A stretch of DNA of 64,000 nt from Pseudomonadota bacterium (GCA_018241665.1 JAFEDK010000007.1:62001-126000), one strand, 5' to 3'. Numbered from the stretch's first letter, positions 9,034-19,600 are shown. Numbers and translations are program-made. The notes: generated by a model from the sequence alone, not told the origin.

Positions 9034-9408
9034 TCAGGAACGGGCTGCCCAGTGCTGCTGGAGGGTTTCGAAGAGCTCCCGCTCCTCGAAGCGGACATGC
9101 TCGCCCAGCACGCGCCCCAGGCGTGCCATGGCCTGAGGGTCCTCATCGTGTGCCATCAGGGCTTCCATTTCCCGGTGATCGTCCACGAGCCGCCGGGCCA
9201 GCGCCGCCTCGCCGAAATCGAGCAGCTGCGGAAGCAGGTCCCGCTCCTCATCGCCGAAGTGGCGGAGCAGGGTGGGCTTTTCCTTGCGCAGGAAACTCGT
9301 TACGGCGGGCAGGCTGTCCGCGGCGGCCGCGCCAGCGAGGCGCTTGGCCAGGCGCAGCGCGGCATGGTGTTCGCGGGACAGTTCGATGAGGCGAGGGTCG
9401 CGCAACAT
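9034..9408 (-). CDS. hemerythrin-like HHE domain protein
   Basis: Small soluble protein of 124 residues with the four-helix metal-binding pattern of the hemerythrin HHE family: H14/H15 in SREHH, H50 and E54 in RHFGDEERD, H78 in DDHRE, and H104 with E108/E109 in EHVRFEERE. Such proteins bind a diiron centre and act in oxygen or nitric oxide sensing, iron handling or stress; which applies here cannot be told. It sits 34 bp downstream of acuI on the same strand and may be cotranscribed. Confidence 0.85.
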   Translation of the reverse strand: MLRDPRLIELSREHHAALRLAKRLAGAAAADSLPAVTSFLRKEKPTLLRHFGDEERDLLPQLLDFGEAALARRLVDDHREMEALMAHDEDPQAMARLGRVLGEHVRFEERELFETLQQHWAARS

Positions 9409-9442
9409 GGTTCGGCTCCGGCGTTGGGCGGGATGAAGGGAG

Positions 9443-10426
9443 TCAGCGAGCGATGTCGACGATGACGCGGCCGCGCAGCTTGCCGGCGAGGATCGCCGGG
9501 GCCAGTGCGATGGCTTTGCTCAGGCCGATCTCGTGGGCGATCAGGCCCAGCTTGTCGATGTCCAGGTCGCGGCCGAGGCGCTGCCAGGCCTCGAGGCGGC
9601 GCGGACGGGGGCACATCACGCTGTCCACCCCCGCGAGGGTCACGCCGCGCAGGATGAAGGGCGCGACGCTGGCCGGTAGATCCATGCCGCCCGCCAGGCC
9701 GCAGGCCGCAACAGTGCCGCCGTACTTGATGCCGGCACAGACGTTGGCCAGCACGTGGGAGCCGACCACGTCCACCGCGCCGGCCCAGCGCTCCTTGGCG
9801 AGGGGCTTGCCCGGTGCGCTGAACTCATCGCGGGACAGGACTTCACTGGCGCCGAGCTGGTGTAGGTAAGGCTCTTCCTCCATGCGGCCGGTGACCGCGA
9901 CGACCCGGTAGCCCAGCTTGGACAGCAGCGCGACCGCGACACTGCCGACGCCGCCACCCGCGCCGGTGACCAGGATGTCGCCCTGGTCCGGCGTCACGCC
10001 GTGGCGTTCGAGCGCCATCACGCACAACATGGCGGTGTAACCGGCGGTGCCGATGGCCATCGCCTGGCTGGGCGTGAAGGCGGTCGGCAGCGGAACCAGC
10101 CAGTCGCCCTTCAGGCGGGCCTTTTCGGCGAGGCCACCCCAGTGCACCTCGCCAACGCCCCAGCCGTTGAGCACGACGAGGTCGCCGGCGTGATAGCCCG
10201 GATGGCGGCTTTCCTCGACGGTGCCCACCAGGTCGATGCCCGGCACCATCGGAAAGCGCCGCACCACCGGGCTCTGGCCGGTGATCGCCAGTGCGTCCTT
10301 GTAGTTGAGCGTGGAGTATTGGACCCGCACCGTCACGTCGCCGTCGGGCAGGCCGGCCTCGTCGATGTCGCGCAGCGTGGCGCGGTAACCGGCTTCATCC
10401 TTCTCGATCAGAATTCCCTTGAACAT
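9443..10426 (-). CDS. acuI: acrylyl-CoA reductase family quinone oxidoreductase, AcuI/YhdH
   Basis: Medium-chain dehydrogenase/reductase of 327 residues. The NADPH-binding glycine motif is [11 protein letters not shown] near residues 155-165, and the N-terminal [13 protein letters not shown] and [10 protein letters not shown] segments are characteristic of YhdH/AcuI. AcuI reduces acryloyl-CoA to propionyl-CoA, which detoxifies acryloyl-CoA formed from 3-hydroxypropionate or dimethylsulfoniopropionate breakdown or from side-chain degradation. It lies directly downstream of a TetR-type regulator that resembles AcuR, with an operator-like palindrome in the 49-bp gap. Confidence 0.85.
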   Translation of the reverse strand: MFKGILIEKDEAGYRATLRDIDEAGLPDGDVTVRVQYSTLNYKDALAITGQSPVVRRFPMVPGIDLVGTVEESRHPGYHAGDLVVLNGWGVGEVHWGGLAEKARLKGDWLVPLPTAFTPSQAMAIGTAGYTAMLCVMALERHGVTPDQGDILVTGAGGGVGSVAVALLSKLGYRVVAVTGRMEEEPYLHQLGASEVLSRDEFSAPGKPLAKERWAGAVDVVGSHVLANVCAGIKYGGTVAACGLAGGMDLPASVAPFILRGVTLAGVDSVMCPRPRRLEAWQRLGRDLDIDKLGLIAHEIGLSKAIALAPAILAGKLRGRVIVDIAR

Positions 10427-10442
10427 CGCACCCTCCGTTTAA

Positions 10443-10467
10443 TTAGACTGATCGTCTATTAATAGAC
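10443..10467. promoter_or_regulatory. AcuR-type operator upstream of acuI
   Basis: TTAGACTGATCGTCT at 10443-10457 holds an AGAC-N5-GTCT dyad and overlaps a second, perfect palindrome, GTCTATTAATAGAC, at 10454-10467. The AGAC-N5-GTCT dyad recurs upstream of the regulator gene. It is probably the binding site of the adjacent TetR-type protein. Confidence 0.65.
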
Positions 10468-10475
10468 AAAAAAAT

Positions 10476-11123
10476 TCACCGGGGCAGGCCGGTGAAGAAA
10501 AAATCAGCGAAGACTTCCAGTGGCCGGCTCGATGCCTCCAGCTTGGCACGCAGCACCGCGCCTTCCCAGCCGATCCAGAAGCAGTTGGCCAGGCGCTGGC
10601 AATCGGCGTCGGCGGCGATCGCGCCATCGGACCGCGCCGCTTCCAGACAGGCGGCCACGCGTTCTTCCCAGTCGGCGAAAACTGCCGCGAGCTGCTGGCG
10701 CAGGGTGTCCGGCAGGCTGGCGGTTTCCTGGCCCAGGTTGCCGACCAGGCAGCCACGGCGGAACTCGAAGCGCGCCATGCCGCCGCCGGCATCGGCAACG
10801 AAATTGCGCAGGCGCTGTAGCGGCGGCTGGCTTTCGTCGAGCAGGAAGCGGTCGAGCTTGCGGGCGAAGTAGCCGGCGTAGCGCTCGATCAGCGCGCTGC
10901 CGAAGGCTTCCTTGCTGGGAAAGAAATGATAGAAGGACCCCTTCGGCACGCCCACGCGGGACAGGATCTGGTCGATGCCGGTAGCGGAAAAGCCCTTTTC
11001 GGTCAGCACCTCGACGCCCGCACGCAGCAGCGCCTCGCGGGTTTCGCTGAAGCCGTTGGCGCTCTTCGGCGGACGGCCGCGGCGACGCGGGGTGGTGTTG
11101 GAGGCGGGGGGCTGAAGGTCCAT
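10476..11123 (-). CDS. acuR: TetR family regulator, AcuR-like
   Basis: DNA-binding repressor of 215 residues. After a basic RRRGRPPK stretch comes the TetR helix-turn-helix around residues 30-75, with FSATGIDQILSRVGVPKGSFYHFFPSKEAF. The C-terminal domain should bind an effector; by analogy to AcuR this would be acrylate or a related short acid. It lies upstream of acuI on the same strand, and similar dyads are found in front of both genes, which suggests autoregulation and control of acuI. The hemerythrin-like gene may belong to the same unit. Confidence 0.82.
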   Translation of the reverse strand: MDLQPPASNTTPRRRGRPPKSANGFSETREALLRAGVEVLTEKGFSATGIDQILSRVGVPKGSFYHFFPSKEAFGSALIERYAGYFARKLDRFLLDESQPPLQRLRNFVADAGGGMARFEFRRGCLVGNLGQETASLPDTLRQQLAAVFADWEERVAACLEAARSDGAIAADADCQRLANCFWIGWEGAVLRAKLEASSRPLEVFADFFFTGLPR

Positions 11124-11132
11124 GGAGAGAAA

Positions 11133-11147
11133 TTAGACCGACTGTCT
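11133..11147. promoter_or_regulatory. second AcuR-type operator, upstream of acuR
   Basis: TTAGACCGACTGTCT, with the same AGAC-N5-GTCT dyad as the site before acuI, 10 bp upstream of the regulator start codon. At this distance a bound repressor would cover the start region. Confidence 0.65.
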
Positions 11148-11198
11148 CAATAAATCAAGCCCAAGACAGATGTGTGCTTCTATGCCCCATCGTAGGTC

Positions 11199-11219
11199 TG
11201 TATCATGTACAGAATTCTG
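11199..11219. promoter_or_regulatory. palindromes upstream of the antitoxin gene
   Basis: Two adjoining dyads, TGTATCATGTACA at 11199-11211 and CAGAATTCTG at 11210-11219, lie 24 bp before the antitoxin start. Phd/YefM antitoxins usually bind such sites to repress their own operon, so this is a plausible operator. Confidence 0.5.
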
Positions 11220-11243
11220 CACTACCAATCATAAGGCTTTCCC

Positions 11244-11540
11244 ATGCCTATTTCTGCCCGGGATGTCATCCCTCTCTCGCAAGCCCGTGCCACCCTCTCC
11301 GAGCTGGCAGATCAGGTCAAGGCCGGCGCCGAGAAGATCATCACCAAGAATGGTGAGAGCTACGTGGCACTGATCGACTCGGATCGGCTGGACTACTACC
11401 ACCAGCTGGAGCGTGAGCGTATTCATCTGCTGCTCATCGATGAGGCCATTGCGGGGCTGGACGATGTTGCGGCGGGGCACAGCGCCGATGCACATTCAAC
11501 CCTGAAAGCCATCAAGCAGCGCCGTAAAGGCAGCACTTGA
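11244..11540 (+). CDS. Phd/YefM family antitoxin
   Basis: Small DNA-binding antitoxin of 98 residues. The N-terminal segment ISARDVIPLSQARATLSEL followed by ITKNGESYVALIDSD is the classic Phd/YefM fold; the C-terminal half is polar and probably wraps the toxin. Its stop codon overlaps the start of the toxin gene, giving translational coupling. It should neutralise the downstream RelE/ParE-type toxin and repress the operon through the palindromes just upstream. Confidence 0.88.
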   Translation: MPISARDVIPLSQARATLSELADQVKAGAEKIITKNGESYVALIDSDRLDYYHQLERERIHLLLIDEAIAGLDDVAAGHSADAHSTLKAIKQRRKGST

Positions 11541-11944
11541 TCGTGGTGGAGTGGGAGGGCCCATCGGGCATCGTCAGGCTTACGGCCAATTTCGAGCGCG
11601 ATCTCGAAGAGATCGACCGTTTCCTCGTCGAATCAGGGGCGCCTCAGGCCTTCGATCCCCTGCTCGATGAACTGATCGACATCATCATTCCCGATCTCGA
11701 ACGCTTCCCGGCCATGGGGCGCTCATTCCTGCGCCACCCCATCCGCTCGGTCGAGGCCCGCAACGGCGTAAACAGGCTCGGAAAAAAACTCGCCCAGCTC
11801 GGCGAAGGCGCGGAGATCCGCGAATACATCCTGCAGCACTACCTGGTGCTGTACGTCATTGCTGGAACGGCGATTCATTTGCTATCAATCCGGCACGACA
11901 AGCAGCGGTCCTTCGATTTCCAGCGTCTCTGGGACGCCATCTAG
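11537..11944 (+). CDS. RelE/ParE family toxin
   Basis: Toxin of a type II toxin-antitoxin pair, up to 135 residues. The segment [16 protein letters not shown], the central region with MGRSFLRHP and the C-terminal YLVLYVIAG...LLSIRHDKQ strands are typical of the RelE/ParE superfamily. The frame opens with TTG at 11537, overlapping the antitoxin stop by 4 nt; GTG codons at 11543 and 11546 are alternatives. Whether it cuts mRNA on the ribosome or inhibits gyrase cannot be decided. The hsdM start is only 50 bp downstream with no terminator between, so the pair may be cotranscribed with the restriction system. Confidence 0.82.
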   Translation: MIVVEWEGPSGIVRLTANFERDLEEIDRFLVESGAPQAFDPLLDELIDIIIPDLERFPAMGRSFLRHPIRSVEARNGVNRLGKKLAQLGEGAEIREYILQHYLVLYVIAGTAIHLLSIRHDKQRSFDFQRLWDAI

Positions 11945-11994
11945 TTCCAGGGTTGCCTGCTCGCCCAACAAGAAGAAAATCATCGCATTCGGAT

Positions 11995-14319
11995 ATGTCC
12001 CAGGAAACAAACAACCTAGCCGCCTATATTTGGTCACTCGCCGATCTGCTTCGCGGTGACTTCAAGCAAAGCCAGTACGGCCGCATCATCCTGCCTTTCA
12101 CGCTGCTGCGCCGCCTCGAATGCGTGCTGGAAGCCAGCAAGGAAGCCGTGCTCAAGCAGGTCGACGTTGTCGAGAAGATGAACCTGCCGGAAGAGGGGCA
12201 GGAGAAACTGCTGCGGCGCGCCACCAAGGGCTTGTCCTTCTTCAACACCTCGCCGATGGATCTGGGCACCCTCGGCGAAGCCGGCATCAAGGCCAACCTC
12301 GAGCGCTACATCCAGTGTTTCTCAAAGGACGCCCGCGAGATTTTCGATCACTTCAAGTTTTCGGAATTCATCGGCCTACTGGATGACGCCAACCTGCTCT
12401 ACAAGATCGTGCAGAAGGTCAGGGCCACCGACCTCAGTCCTGCCGCGGTTTCCAATTACGAAATGGGCCTGGTGTTCGAGGAACTGATCCGCCGCTTTGC
12501 CGAAAGCTCGAACGAGACGGCCGGGGAGCACTTCACGCCCCGCGACATCGTGCGGCTCACCACCTCGCTGGTGTTCATGGAGGATGACGAGGCACTGACC
12601 AAGCCCGGGATCATCCGCACCATCTACGATCCCACTGCGGGCACCGGCGGCTTCCTGTCTGCCGGCATGGAATACGTGCATGAACTCAACCCGCAGGCCG
12701 TGATGCGCGCCTACGGCCAGGAGCTCAACCCCGAGAGCTACGCCATCTGCAAGGCAGACATGCTGATCAAGGGGCAGGAGGTGGGCAACATCAAGCTCGG
12801 CAACACCCTCTCCAACGATCACCTTTACGCCGACAAGTTCGACTACATGCTCTCCAACCCGCCCTTCGGCGTGGACTGGAAGAAGATCGAAGGCGACATC
12901 ACCGACGAGCACACCCTCAAAGGCTACGACGGCCGCTTCGGCCCTGGCCTGCCACGGGTTTCCGATGGCTCGCTGCTGTTCCTGCTGCACCTCATCAGCA
13001 AGCTGCGTGACTCGAAGGACGGTGGCTCGCGCATCGGCATCATCCTCAACGGCTCACCGCTGTTCACCGGTGGCGCCGGTTCCGGCGAATCGGAGATCCG
13101 CCGCTACATCCTGGAGGCCGACCTGCTCGAAGCCATCGTCGCGCTGCCCACCGACATGTTCTATAACACCGGCATCGCGACCTATGTGTGGGTGCTGTCC
13201 AACAAGAAAGCCAGCGAACGCAAGGGCAAAATTCAGCTCATCAACGGCGTGAACCTGTGCGGAAAGATGCGCAAATCCCTGGGCAGCAAGCGCAACGTGA
13301 TGGACGACGGGGACATCGCGACCATTACCCGCTGCTTCGGCCGCTTTGAAGTGGTCGAAGCCCGTGCAATCGACAAACCCGCCGAGCAGAAGAGCAGTCG
13401 TGGCCGCCAGTCTGCCAACCCCAAGGCGGAAGCCCCCAAGACTTTCGCCAGCAAGATTTTCGCGGCACATGAATTCGGCTACCGCCGCATCACCATCGAA
13501 CGCTCGCTGCGCCTCTCCTGGCAGTTCAGCGATGAACGTATCGCTACGCTGCGATTCCCGTCCGGCGCACTCAACGCCGCCATGCAATGGATCTACGCCG
13601 AATACGGCCGGGAGCATTGGCAAGACAGGCCGGACTGTGAGCATTACGGCAACCTGAGTGCCTACACCGACGAAATCCGCACCCACCTCAAGCGCCACTT
13701 TGCCGACCTGAAGGAAAAGCAGGTCAAGGACCTGCTCGATGCCGATACCTGGCTCACCCAGAAGCGGACCTTGCTCAAGGCCCGGCAACTGCAGCAAACC
13801 ATCGGCACAGCCCAGTCCGACGACTTCAATGCCTGGGACGACGCGCTGAAGGCCGCCGGCAAGAAGGCCGGCATCACCCTCGACGCCAAGGAGAAGAAGC
13901 AGATCGCCGATGCGGTGAGCTGGAAGAACCCAGCCGCCGAGAAGGTGATCAAGAGGCAGCACAAGGGCAAGGCTGCTCCGTTGTACGGCCTCTTCTCCGT
14001 CGGCAAGGAGGTTATCGAATACCAGGCCGACAGCGATCTGCGGGATTTCGAGAACATTGCCCTCGATCCGGGCCGCCCGGTGAATGAAGTCAATGAAGCC
14101 TACTTCCTCAAGGAAGTGCAGCCCCACGTGCCGGACGCCTGGATCGACGCCAGCAAGTGCGACGCCAAGGATGGCGAGATCGGCATCGTCGGCTATGAGA
14201 TCCCCTTCAGCCGCCACTTCTACCAATACCAGCCGCCGCGCCCGCTGGAGGAAATCGATGCCGACCTGGACGTGGTGAGCGCCGAGATCATGGCCCTGCT
14301 GCGCGAGGTGCATTCATGA
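11995..14319 (+). CDS. hsdM: type I restriction-modification methyltransferase subunit
   Basis: N6-adenine methyltransferase subunit, 774 residues from the ATG at 11995 ([21 protein letters not shown]). An HsdM N-terminal helical domain covers roughly residues 1-150. The S-adenosylmethionine motif DPTAGTGGF is near 211 and the catalytic NPPF motif near 288. HsdM proteins are usually about 500 residues; the extra C-terminal 250 or so is rich in charged helices and may contact HsdS or HsdR. The gene overlaps the next one by 4 nt (ATGA), so the locus is translationally coupled. It modifies host DNA and, with HsdS, is needed for target recognition by the nuclease. Confidence 0.93.
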   Translation: MSQETNNLAAYIWSLADLLRGDFKQSQYGRIILPFTLLRRLECVLEASKEAVLKQVDVVEKMNLPEEGQEKLLRRATKGLSFFNTSPMDLGTLGEAGIKANLERYIQCFSKDAREIFDHFKFSEFIGLLDDANLLYKIVQKVRATDLSPAAVSNYEMGLVFEELIRRFAESSNETAGEHFTPRDIVRLTTSLVFMEDDEALTKPGIIRTIYDPTAGTGGFLSAGMEYVHELNPQAVMRAYGQELNPESYAICKADMLIKGQEVGNIKLGNTLSNDHLYADKFDYMLSNPPFGVDWKKIEGDITDEHTLKGYDGRFGPGLPRVSDGSLLFLLHLISKLRDSKDGGSRIGIILNGSPLFTGGAGSGESEIRRYILEADLLEAIVALPTDMFYNTGIATYVWVLSNKKASERKGKIQLINGVNLCGKMRKSLGSKRNVMDDGDIATITRCFGRFEVVEARAIDKPAEQKSSRGRQSANPKAEAPKTFASKIFAAHEFGYRRITIERSLRLSWQFSDERIATLRFPSGALNAAMQWIYAEYGREHWQDRPDCEHYGNLSAYTDEIRTHLKRHFADLKEKQVKDLLDADTWLTQKRTLLKARQLQQTIGTAQSDDFNAWDDALKAAGKKAGITLDAKEKKQIADAVSWKNPAAEKVIKRQHKGKAAPLYGLFSVGKEVIEYQADSDLRDFENIALDPGRPVNEVNEAYFLKEVQPHVPDAWIDASKCDAKDGEIGIVGYEIPFSRHFYQYQPPRPLEEIDADLDVVSAEIMALLREVHS

Positions 14320-15323
14320 GCGCCTTGACGCCGAACCCGGATTTTTCCGAAATCACCCTGCTGATCGCCGGCGCCCGCCAGCGCGCCTACCAGGCCGTCA
14401 ACACTACGCTGATCGAGCTCTACTGGCAGGTCGGCGCTTACCTCAGCGGCAAGATCAAGGCCGCCGAATGGGGCGAGGGCGTCGTCGAACAACTGGCGCA
14501 GCACCTTGCCCGCACGCAGCCAGGGCTGAAAGGCTTCACCCGCCGCAACCTGTTCCGCATGCGGCAGTTTTACGAGGCCTACCAGGCTCAGGAAAAAGTC
14601 GCGCCACTGGTACGACAATTACCGTGGACCCACAACCTGATTATCCTCAGCCGTAGCAAGCGCCCGGAAGAGCGCGAGTTCTACCTGAAAATGGCCGCGC
14701 AGGAAAAATGGAGCAAGCGCGAGCTGGAACGGCAATACGATGCCGCCCTCTTCGAGCGCGCCATCCTCACACCGGCAAAAGTGTCACCGCTGGTGACACA
14801 AACCCACCCCGACGCGGGCAGCGTGTTCAAGGACAGCTACCTCGTTGAGTTTCTCGACCTGCCCGCCGCGCACCTCGAAAGCGACCTGCATCGCGGCCTG
14901 CTCGCCCAGCTCCGGCAGTTCCTGCTCGAACTCGGCCGCGACTTCTGTTTTGTCGGCAGCGAATACCCGCTGCAAGTCGGCAAGCAGGATTTCGCCCTCG
15001 ACCTGCTCTTCTTCCATCGCGGCCTCAACTGCCTGGTCGCCATCGAACTCAAGACCACCCGCTTCTCGCCCGAACACCTGGGGCAGCTCAATTTCTACCT
15101 CGAAGCCCTCGACCGGGACCATAAAAAGCCCCACGAAAACCCGGCCATTGGCCTGCTGCTCTGCGCCAGCAAGGATGACGAGGTCGTCGAATACGCCCTC
15201 AGTCGGTCGCTTTCACCAGCGCTGGTCGCGCAGTACCAGACCCAGTTGCCGGACAAGAAGCTGCTGCAGGCGAAACTGCATGAGTTCTACCTGGCGAATC
15301 TTGGTGAGGGGGAGGTGGAATGA
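14316..15323 (+). CDS. YhcG/DUF1016 family PD-(D/E)XK nuclease-like protein
   Basis: Protein of 335 residues with the DUF1016 layout: an N-terminal helical domain (residues 10-160, with [13 protein letters not shown] and [13 protein letters not shown]) and a C-terminal nuclease domain in which D228 and the E-L-K of VAIELKTT near 243-245 form a PD-(D/E)XK site. It lies between hsdM and hsdS and overlaps both by 4 nt, so it is made with the type I complex. Related proteins occur inside type I systems and in phage defence, but a role in this position is not settled. It may be an accessory nuclease or a modulator. Confidence 0.85.
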   Translation: MSALTPNPDFSEITLLIAGARQRAYQAVNTTLIELYWQVGAYLSGKIKAAEWGEGVVEQLAQHLARTQPGLKGFTRRNLFRMRQFYEAYQAQEKVAPLVRQLPWTHNLIILSRSKRPEEREFYLKMAAQEKWSKRELERQYDAALFERAILTPAKVSPLVTQTHPDAGSVFKDSYLVEFLDLPAAHLESDLHRGLLAQLRQFLLELGRDFCFVGSEYPLQVGKQDFALDLLFFHRGLNCLVAIELKTTRFSPEHLGQLNFYLEALDRDHKKPHENPAIGLLLCASKDDEVVEYALSRSLSPALVAQYQTQLPDKKLLQAKLHEFYLANLGEGEVE

Positions 15324-16630
15324 GTCGGTACAAGGCTTATTCGGAGTGTCGGGATTCGGGTTTGCAATGGCTTGGTGACATTCCTGACCATTGGAAAGTT
15401 ATACAAAGTCGTCGTCTGTTTGCTCAACGTAAGGAACGGGCTCGGCCAGTTGATGAGCAATTGACTGCATCTCAAAAATATGGGGTCATCTATCAAAAGC
15501 TATTCATGGAGCTTGAAGGGCAAAGCGTCGTTCAAGTTCAGACTGGTTCTGATATTTTGAAGCATGTGGAACAAAACGATTTTGTAATCAGCATGCGGAG
15601 TTTTCAGGGAGGTCTGGAGTGGTGCCAATATCCCGGAAGCGTAAGCTCGGCTTATGTCGGAATAATTCCAGTCAAGCACGTTGTACCAGAATTTTTCCGA
15701 TATCTATTCAAAGCGGAGTCCTACATTCAGGCTTTGCAAAGCACTTCCAACTTGGTTCGTGATGGGCAGGCGCTCCGGTTTGAAAACTTCTCACAAGTCC
15801 ATTTGCCGCAAATTCCTGAGAGCGAGCAAAAAGCAATTGCCGCTTTTCTCGACCACGAAACCGCGAAGATCGACGCGCTGATCGAGAAGCAGCAGCGGCT
15901 GATCGAACTGCTCAAGGAAAAGCGCCAGGCGGTCATCAGCCATGCCGTGACCAAAGGCCTCAACCCCAACGCCCCGATGAAGGATTCCGGGGTGGAATGG
16001 CTGGGCGAGGTGCCGGCGCATTGGGAAATTAGAAAATTCAACCACTGCACTTCTATTAAGAGTGGGCAAGTTGACCCAACGGAATTCCCTTACAGCGGTT
16101 TCACATTGATTGCTCCGAATCATATTGAAAGCGGGACTGGAAAAATAATTTCACTGAAAACTGCTCAAGAGCAAGGCGCAGACAGTGGGAAGTACCTTTG
16201 CAGCGAAGGTGAAGTGATTTACTCAAAAATTCGACCTGCTTTGGCAAAGGTTTGTATTTCACCAAGCAATCAAACGATCTGTAGCGCAGACATGTATCCA
16301 ATCTGCGCAAATGGAGGACTTTTAAATGAGTTCCTGTATTGGTCTTTGCTGTCGACTTGGTTCACAAGCTTTGTGATTCTTGAGTCAGATCGCGTTGCAA
16401 TGCCAAAGATAAACAGGGAGAAGCTCGCAGAAATATCTTTGCCTATTCCTCCAACGCATGAACAGACAGAGATATCGGAGTACCTAAAAAAACAAACATC
16501 AACAGTCGATGTCTTGCTCGACAAGGCGCGAAGTGGAATTGAGTTACTCCAAGAACGCCGCACCGCCCTGATCTCCGCCGCTGTCACCGGCAAGATCGAC
16601 GTCCGCGACTGGCAGCCCGCCGCTGCCTGA
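15320..16630 (+). CDS. hsdS: type I restriction-modification specificity subunit
   Basis: DNA-recognition subunit of 436 residues with two target recognition domains. Each is preceded by a similar segment (DSGLQWLGDIPDHW near the start and DSGVEWLGEVPAHW in the middle) and followed by a helical spacer (AAFLDHETAKIDALIEKQQ and SEYLKKQTSTVDVLLDKA), the usual tandem layout. The two recognition domains (about 15380-15830 and 16030-16540) are visibly more AT-rich than the spacers and the rest of the window, which fits domain exchange by recombination. The recognised sequence cannot be read from the protein. It overlaps the upstream gene by 4 nt and is followed 33 bp later by hsdR. Confidence 0.92.
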   Translation: MSRYKAYSECRDSGLQWLGDIPDHWKVIQSRRLFAQRKERARPVDEQLTASQKYGVIYQKLFMELEGQSVVQVQTGSDILKHVEQNDFVISMRSFQGGLEWCQYPGSVSSAYVGIIPVKHVVPEFFRYLFKAESYIQALQSTSNLVRDGQALRFENFSQVHLPQIPESEQKAIAAFLDHETAKIDALIEKQQRLIELLKEKRQAVISHAVTKGLNPNAPMKDSGVEWLGEVPAHWEIRKFNHCTSIKSGQVDPTEFPYSGFTLIAPNHIESGTGKIISLKTAQEQGADSGKYLCSEGEVIYSKIRPALAKVCISPSNQTICSADMYPICANGGLLNEFLYWSLLSTWFTSFVILESDRVAMPKINREKLAEISLPIPPTHEQTEISEYLKKQTSTVDVLLDKARSGIELLQERRTALISAAVTGKIDVRDWQPAAA

Positions 16631-16663
16631 TTTTTCTACCTGCCCACCGACCCGACCCCAGCC

Positions 16664-19600
16664 ATGAGCGACCAAGCCAGCGAACGCATCTTCCAGGACG
16701 ACATCCTCCGGCAATTGCAGGCCTACGGCTGGTTGCTCGGCACTTCCGACAAGTACAACCGCGAACTGGCACTTTACCCGGAGGATGCGCTGGCCTTCGT
16801 TCAGGAGACGCAGGCCACGCAGTGGCAGCGTTTCTGCGCCAACCATCCGAAAGACAGCAAGCAGAAATTCCTCGAACTGGTTGCCGGCCAGTTGGCCAAG
16901 GCCGATCCGAACGCGACCAACGCCGACAGCCGCCGCTTCGGCACGCTGGGCGTGCTGCGCCACGAGTTGCGCGACCGCAATGCGCGCCTGTCGCTGTGCC
17001 AGTTCAAGCCCGAGCACGATCTCAACCCGGACACCCTGGCCCGTTACGCGAAGAACCGCCTGCGCGTGGTGCCGGAGCTGGTTTATAGCCCGTGGGCGTC
17101 GGCGGCACAGTTGGCGGAGGGGGATAACAGCGGCGGGAACAAGGCCAAGGCCTGGCGCATCGACCTGGTGCTGTTCGTCAATGGCCTGCCGGTGGCGACA
17201 CTGGAACTGAAATCCGAGTTCAAGCAGTCGGTGGAGCGGGCGATCCGCCAGTACAAGACGACGCGTCTGCCCGTCGATCCGGTGGCGAAGAAGGCCGAGC
17301 CGCTGCTGACGTTCAAGCGCGGTGCGTTGGTGCACTTTGCGGTGAGCCAGTACGCGGTGTACATGGCGACCCGGCTGGAAGGCGAGAACACCTTCTTTCT
17401 GCCCTTCAACAAGGGCACGGCCGACGGCGGTGCCGGCAATGACGTGCCGGAGGACGTGAATCGCTACGCCACCGACTACCTGTGGAACGAGGTGCTGCTG
17501 CCGAACAACCTGCTCAACATCCTTGCTCGCTACGTGCACCTGCAGATCGAGGACAAGGAGGACTGGGAAGGCCGCAAGTACAAGAAGGAAAGCCTGATCT
17601 TCCCGCGCTATCACCAGTGGGACGTAGTGAACAAGCTGCTCGACGCGGCGCGCAGCGAGGGGCCGGGGCAGAAATACCTGATCCAGCACAGCGCCGGTTC
17701 GGGCAAGTCCAACTCGATTGCCTGGGTGGCGCACCAGCTCTCGTCGCTGTACAGGGCCGACGGCAGCAAGCAGTTCCATTCGGTGATCGTCGTCACCGAC
17801 CGCACGGTGCTGGACGACCAGTTGCAGGACACCATCTACCAGTTCGAGCACGCCGACGGCGTGGTGGGACGCATCAACAACAAGGAAGGCGAGGGCTCCA
17901 AATCGGAGAAGCTTGCCGCTGCGCTGGAGGGCGCGCAGCCGATCATCATTGTCACCATCCAGACCTTTCCTTTCGTGCTGAAGGCCATCGAGAACAGCGT
18001 CAGCCTGAAGGCGCGCTGCTACGCGATCATCGCCGACGAGGCACATTCCTCGCAGAGCGGCTCGACGGCGCGGCAGTTGAAGGAAGTGCTGATGAAGGAT
18101 GCGGGCGAAGACCCGGAAGCGGAGTTGGACAGCGACGACATCATCGCCGCAGCCGTGGCTTCGCGCCGCGCTTCGGGCAACCTGAGCTTTTTCGCCTTTA
18201 CCGCCACGCCGAAGCCGAAAACGCTGGAGCTGTTCGGCCGTCGGCCCCGTCCGGACGAAGTGGCATCGAGCACCAACAAGCCGGCGGCCTTCCACGTTTA
18301 CAGCATGCGCCAGGCCATCGAGGAAGGGTTCATCCTCGATGTGCTGCGCAATTACACCAACTACAAGGTGGCTTACAAGCTGGCGCTGAAGATCCAGGAG
18401 GCGGACCAGGAGGTCGACAGCAAGCGCGCCCGCGTCAAGCTCAACCAGTGGGTGCGGCTGCACGATCACAACATCGCGCAGAAGGTGAAACTGATCGTCG
18501 AGCACTTCCGGGACAACGTGCTGGGCCTGCTCGGCGGACAGGCCAAGGCGATGGTGGTGACCAGCTCGCGCAAGGAGGCCGTGCGCTACAAGCAGTGCTT
18601 CGACGGCTACATTGCGGACAAGGGCTACCAGAAGATCCACGCCATAGTCGCTTTCTCGGGCGAGGTGGCCTTCAACGACAAGGACCCGAACGCCACCGAG
18701 CTGATCGGCAGGCAATTCACCGAAGGCAACATGAACCCGAACCTGAAGGGCCGCGACATGCGTAAGGCCTTCGATTCGGACGACTACCAGGTGATGATCG
18801 TCGCCAACAAATTCCAGACCGGCTTCGACCAGCCCAAGCTGTGCGCGATGTACGTGGACAAGAAGCTGGCCGGCGTGGAATGCGTGCAGACGCTGTCGCG
18901 CCTGAACCGCACCTACCCGAACAAGGCCGAGACCGGAACCTACGTGCTCGATTTCTTCAACGAGCCGGAAGACATCCTCGGTGCGTTCCAGCCCTATTAC
19001 CAGACGGCGGAACTGGCCGATGTCTCCGACCCCAACCTGATCTTCACCTTGCACGACAAGCTGCGGACGGCAGGTATCTTCACCTGGCAGGAAGTGGAGC
19101 AGTTCTGCGCGGCGTTCTACGTGAAGAACAAGAGCAACGCGGCCATCGCCAATATCTGCAAGCCGGCGGTGCAACGCTGGCAACAACGTTACAAATCAGC
19201 CGTCGAGGCCTTCAAGGACGCGAAGACGATGTTCGAGCGTACCAAGAAGACCGGCGACACGGTGCTGATCACCAACGCCGAGAATTGCCTGAAAGAGTGC
19301 CAGAAAGAAAAGGATGCGCTGGAGATCTTCAAGAAGGATCTGGGCACCTTCGTGCGCTTCTATGAATTCATGTCGCAGATCGTCGATTACGACGACACGG
19401 CCCTGGAAAAGCTCAGTCTCTACGCCCGCAACCTGCGGCCCATGTTGCGTGAAACCCTGATCGAGGAGGACGAGGTCGACCTCGACAACGTAGTGCTCAG
19501 CCACTACCGCGTCGCCAGGATTCGTCAGCAGGATCTGGTGCTCAAGGAGAACACGGGCGAGTACAAGCTGGCGCCGGGCGAGGGCCTGGGTACGGCCAAG

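Noticed and set aside
5862-9146. Open frame of over 1000 codons on the minus strand
   Set aside because: It runs antisense to the DUF1329 and DUF1302 genes, which have signal peptides, ribosome binding sites and family matches. The antisense product has no recognisable domain.
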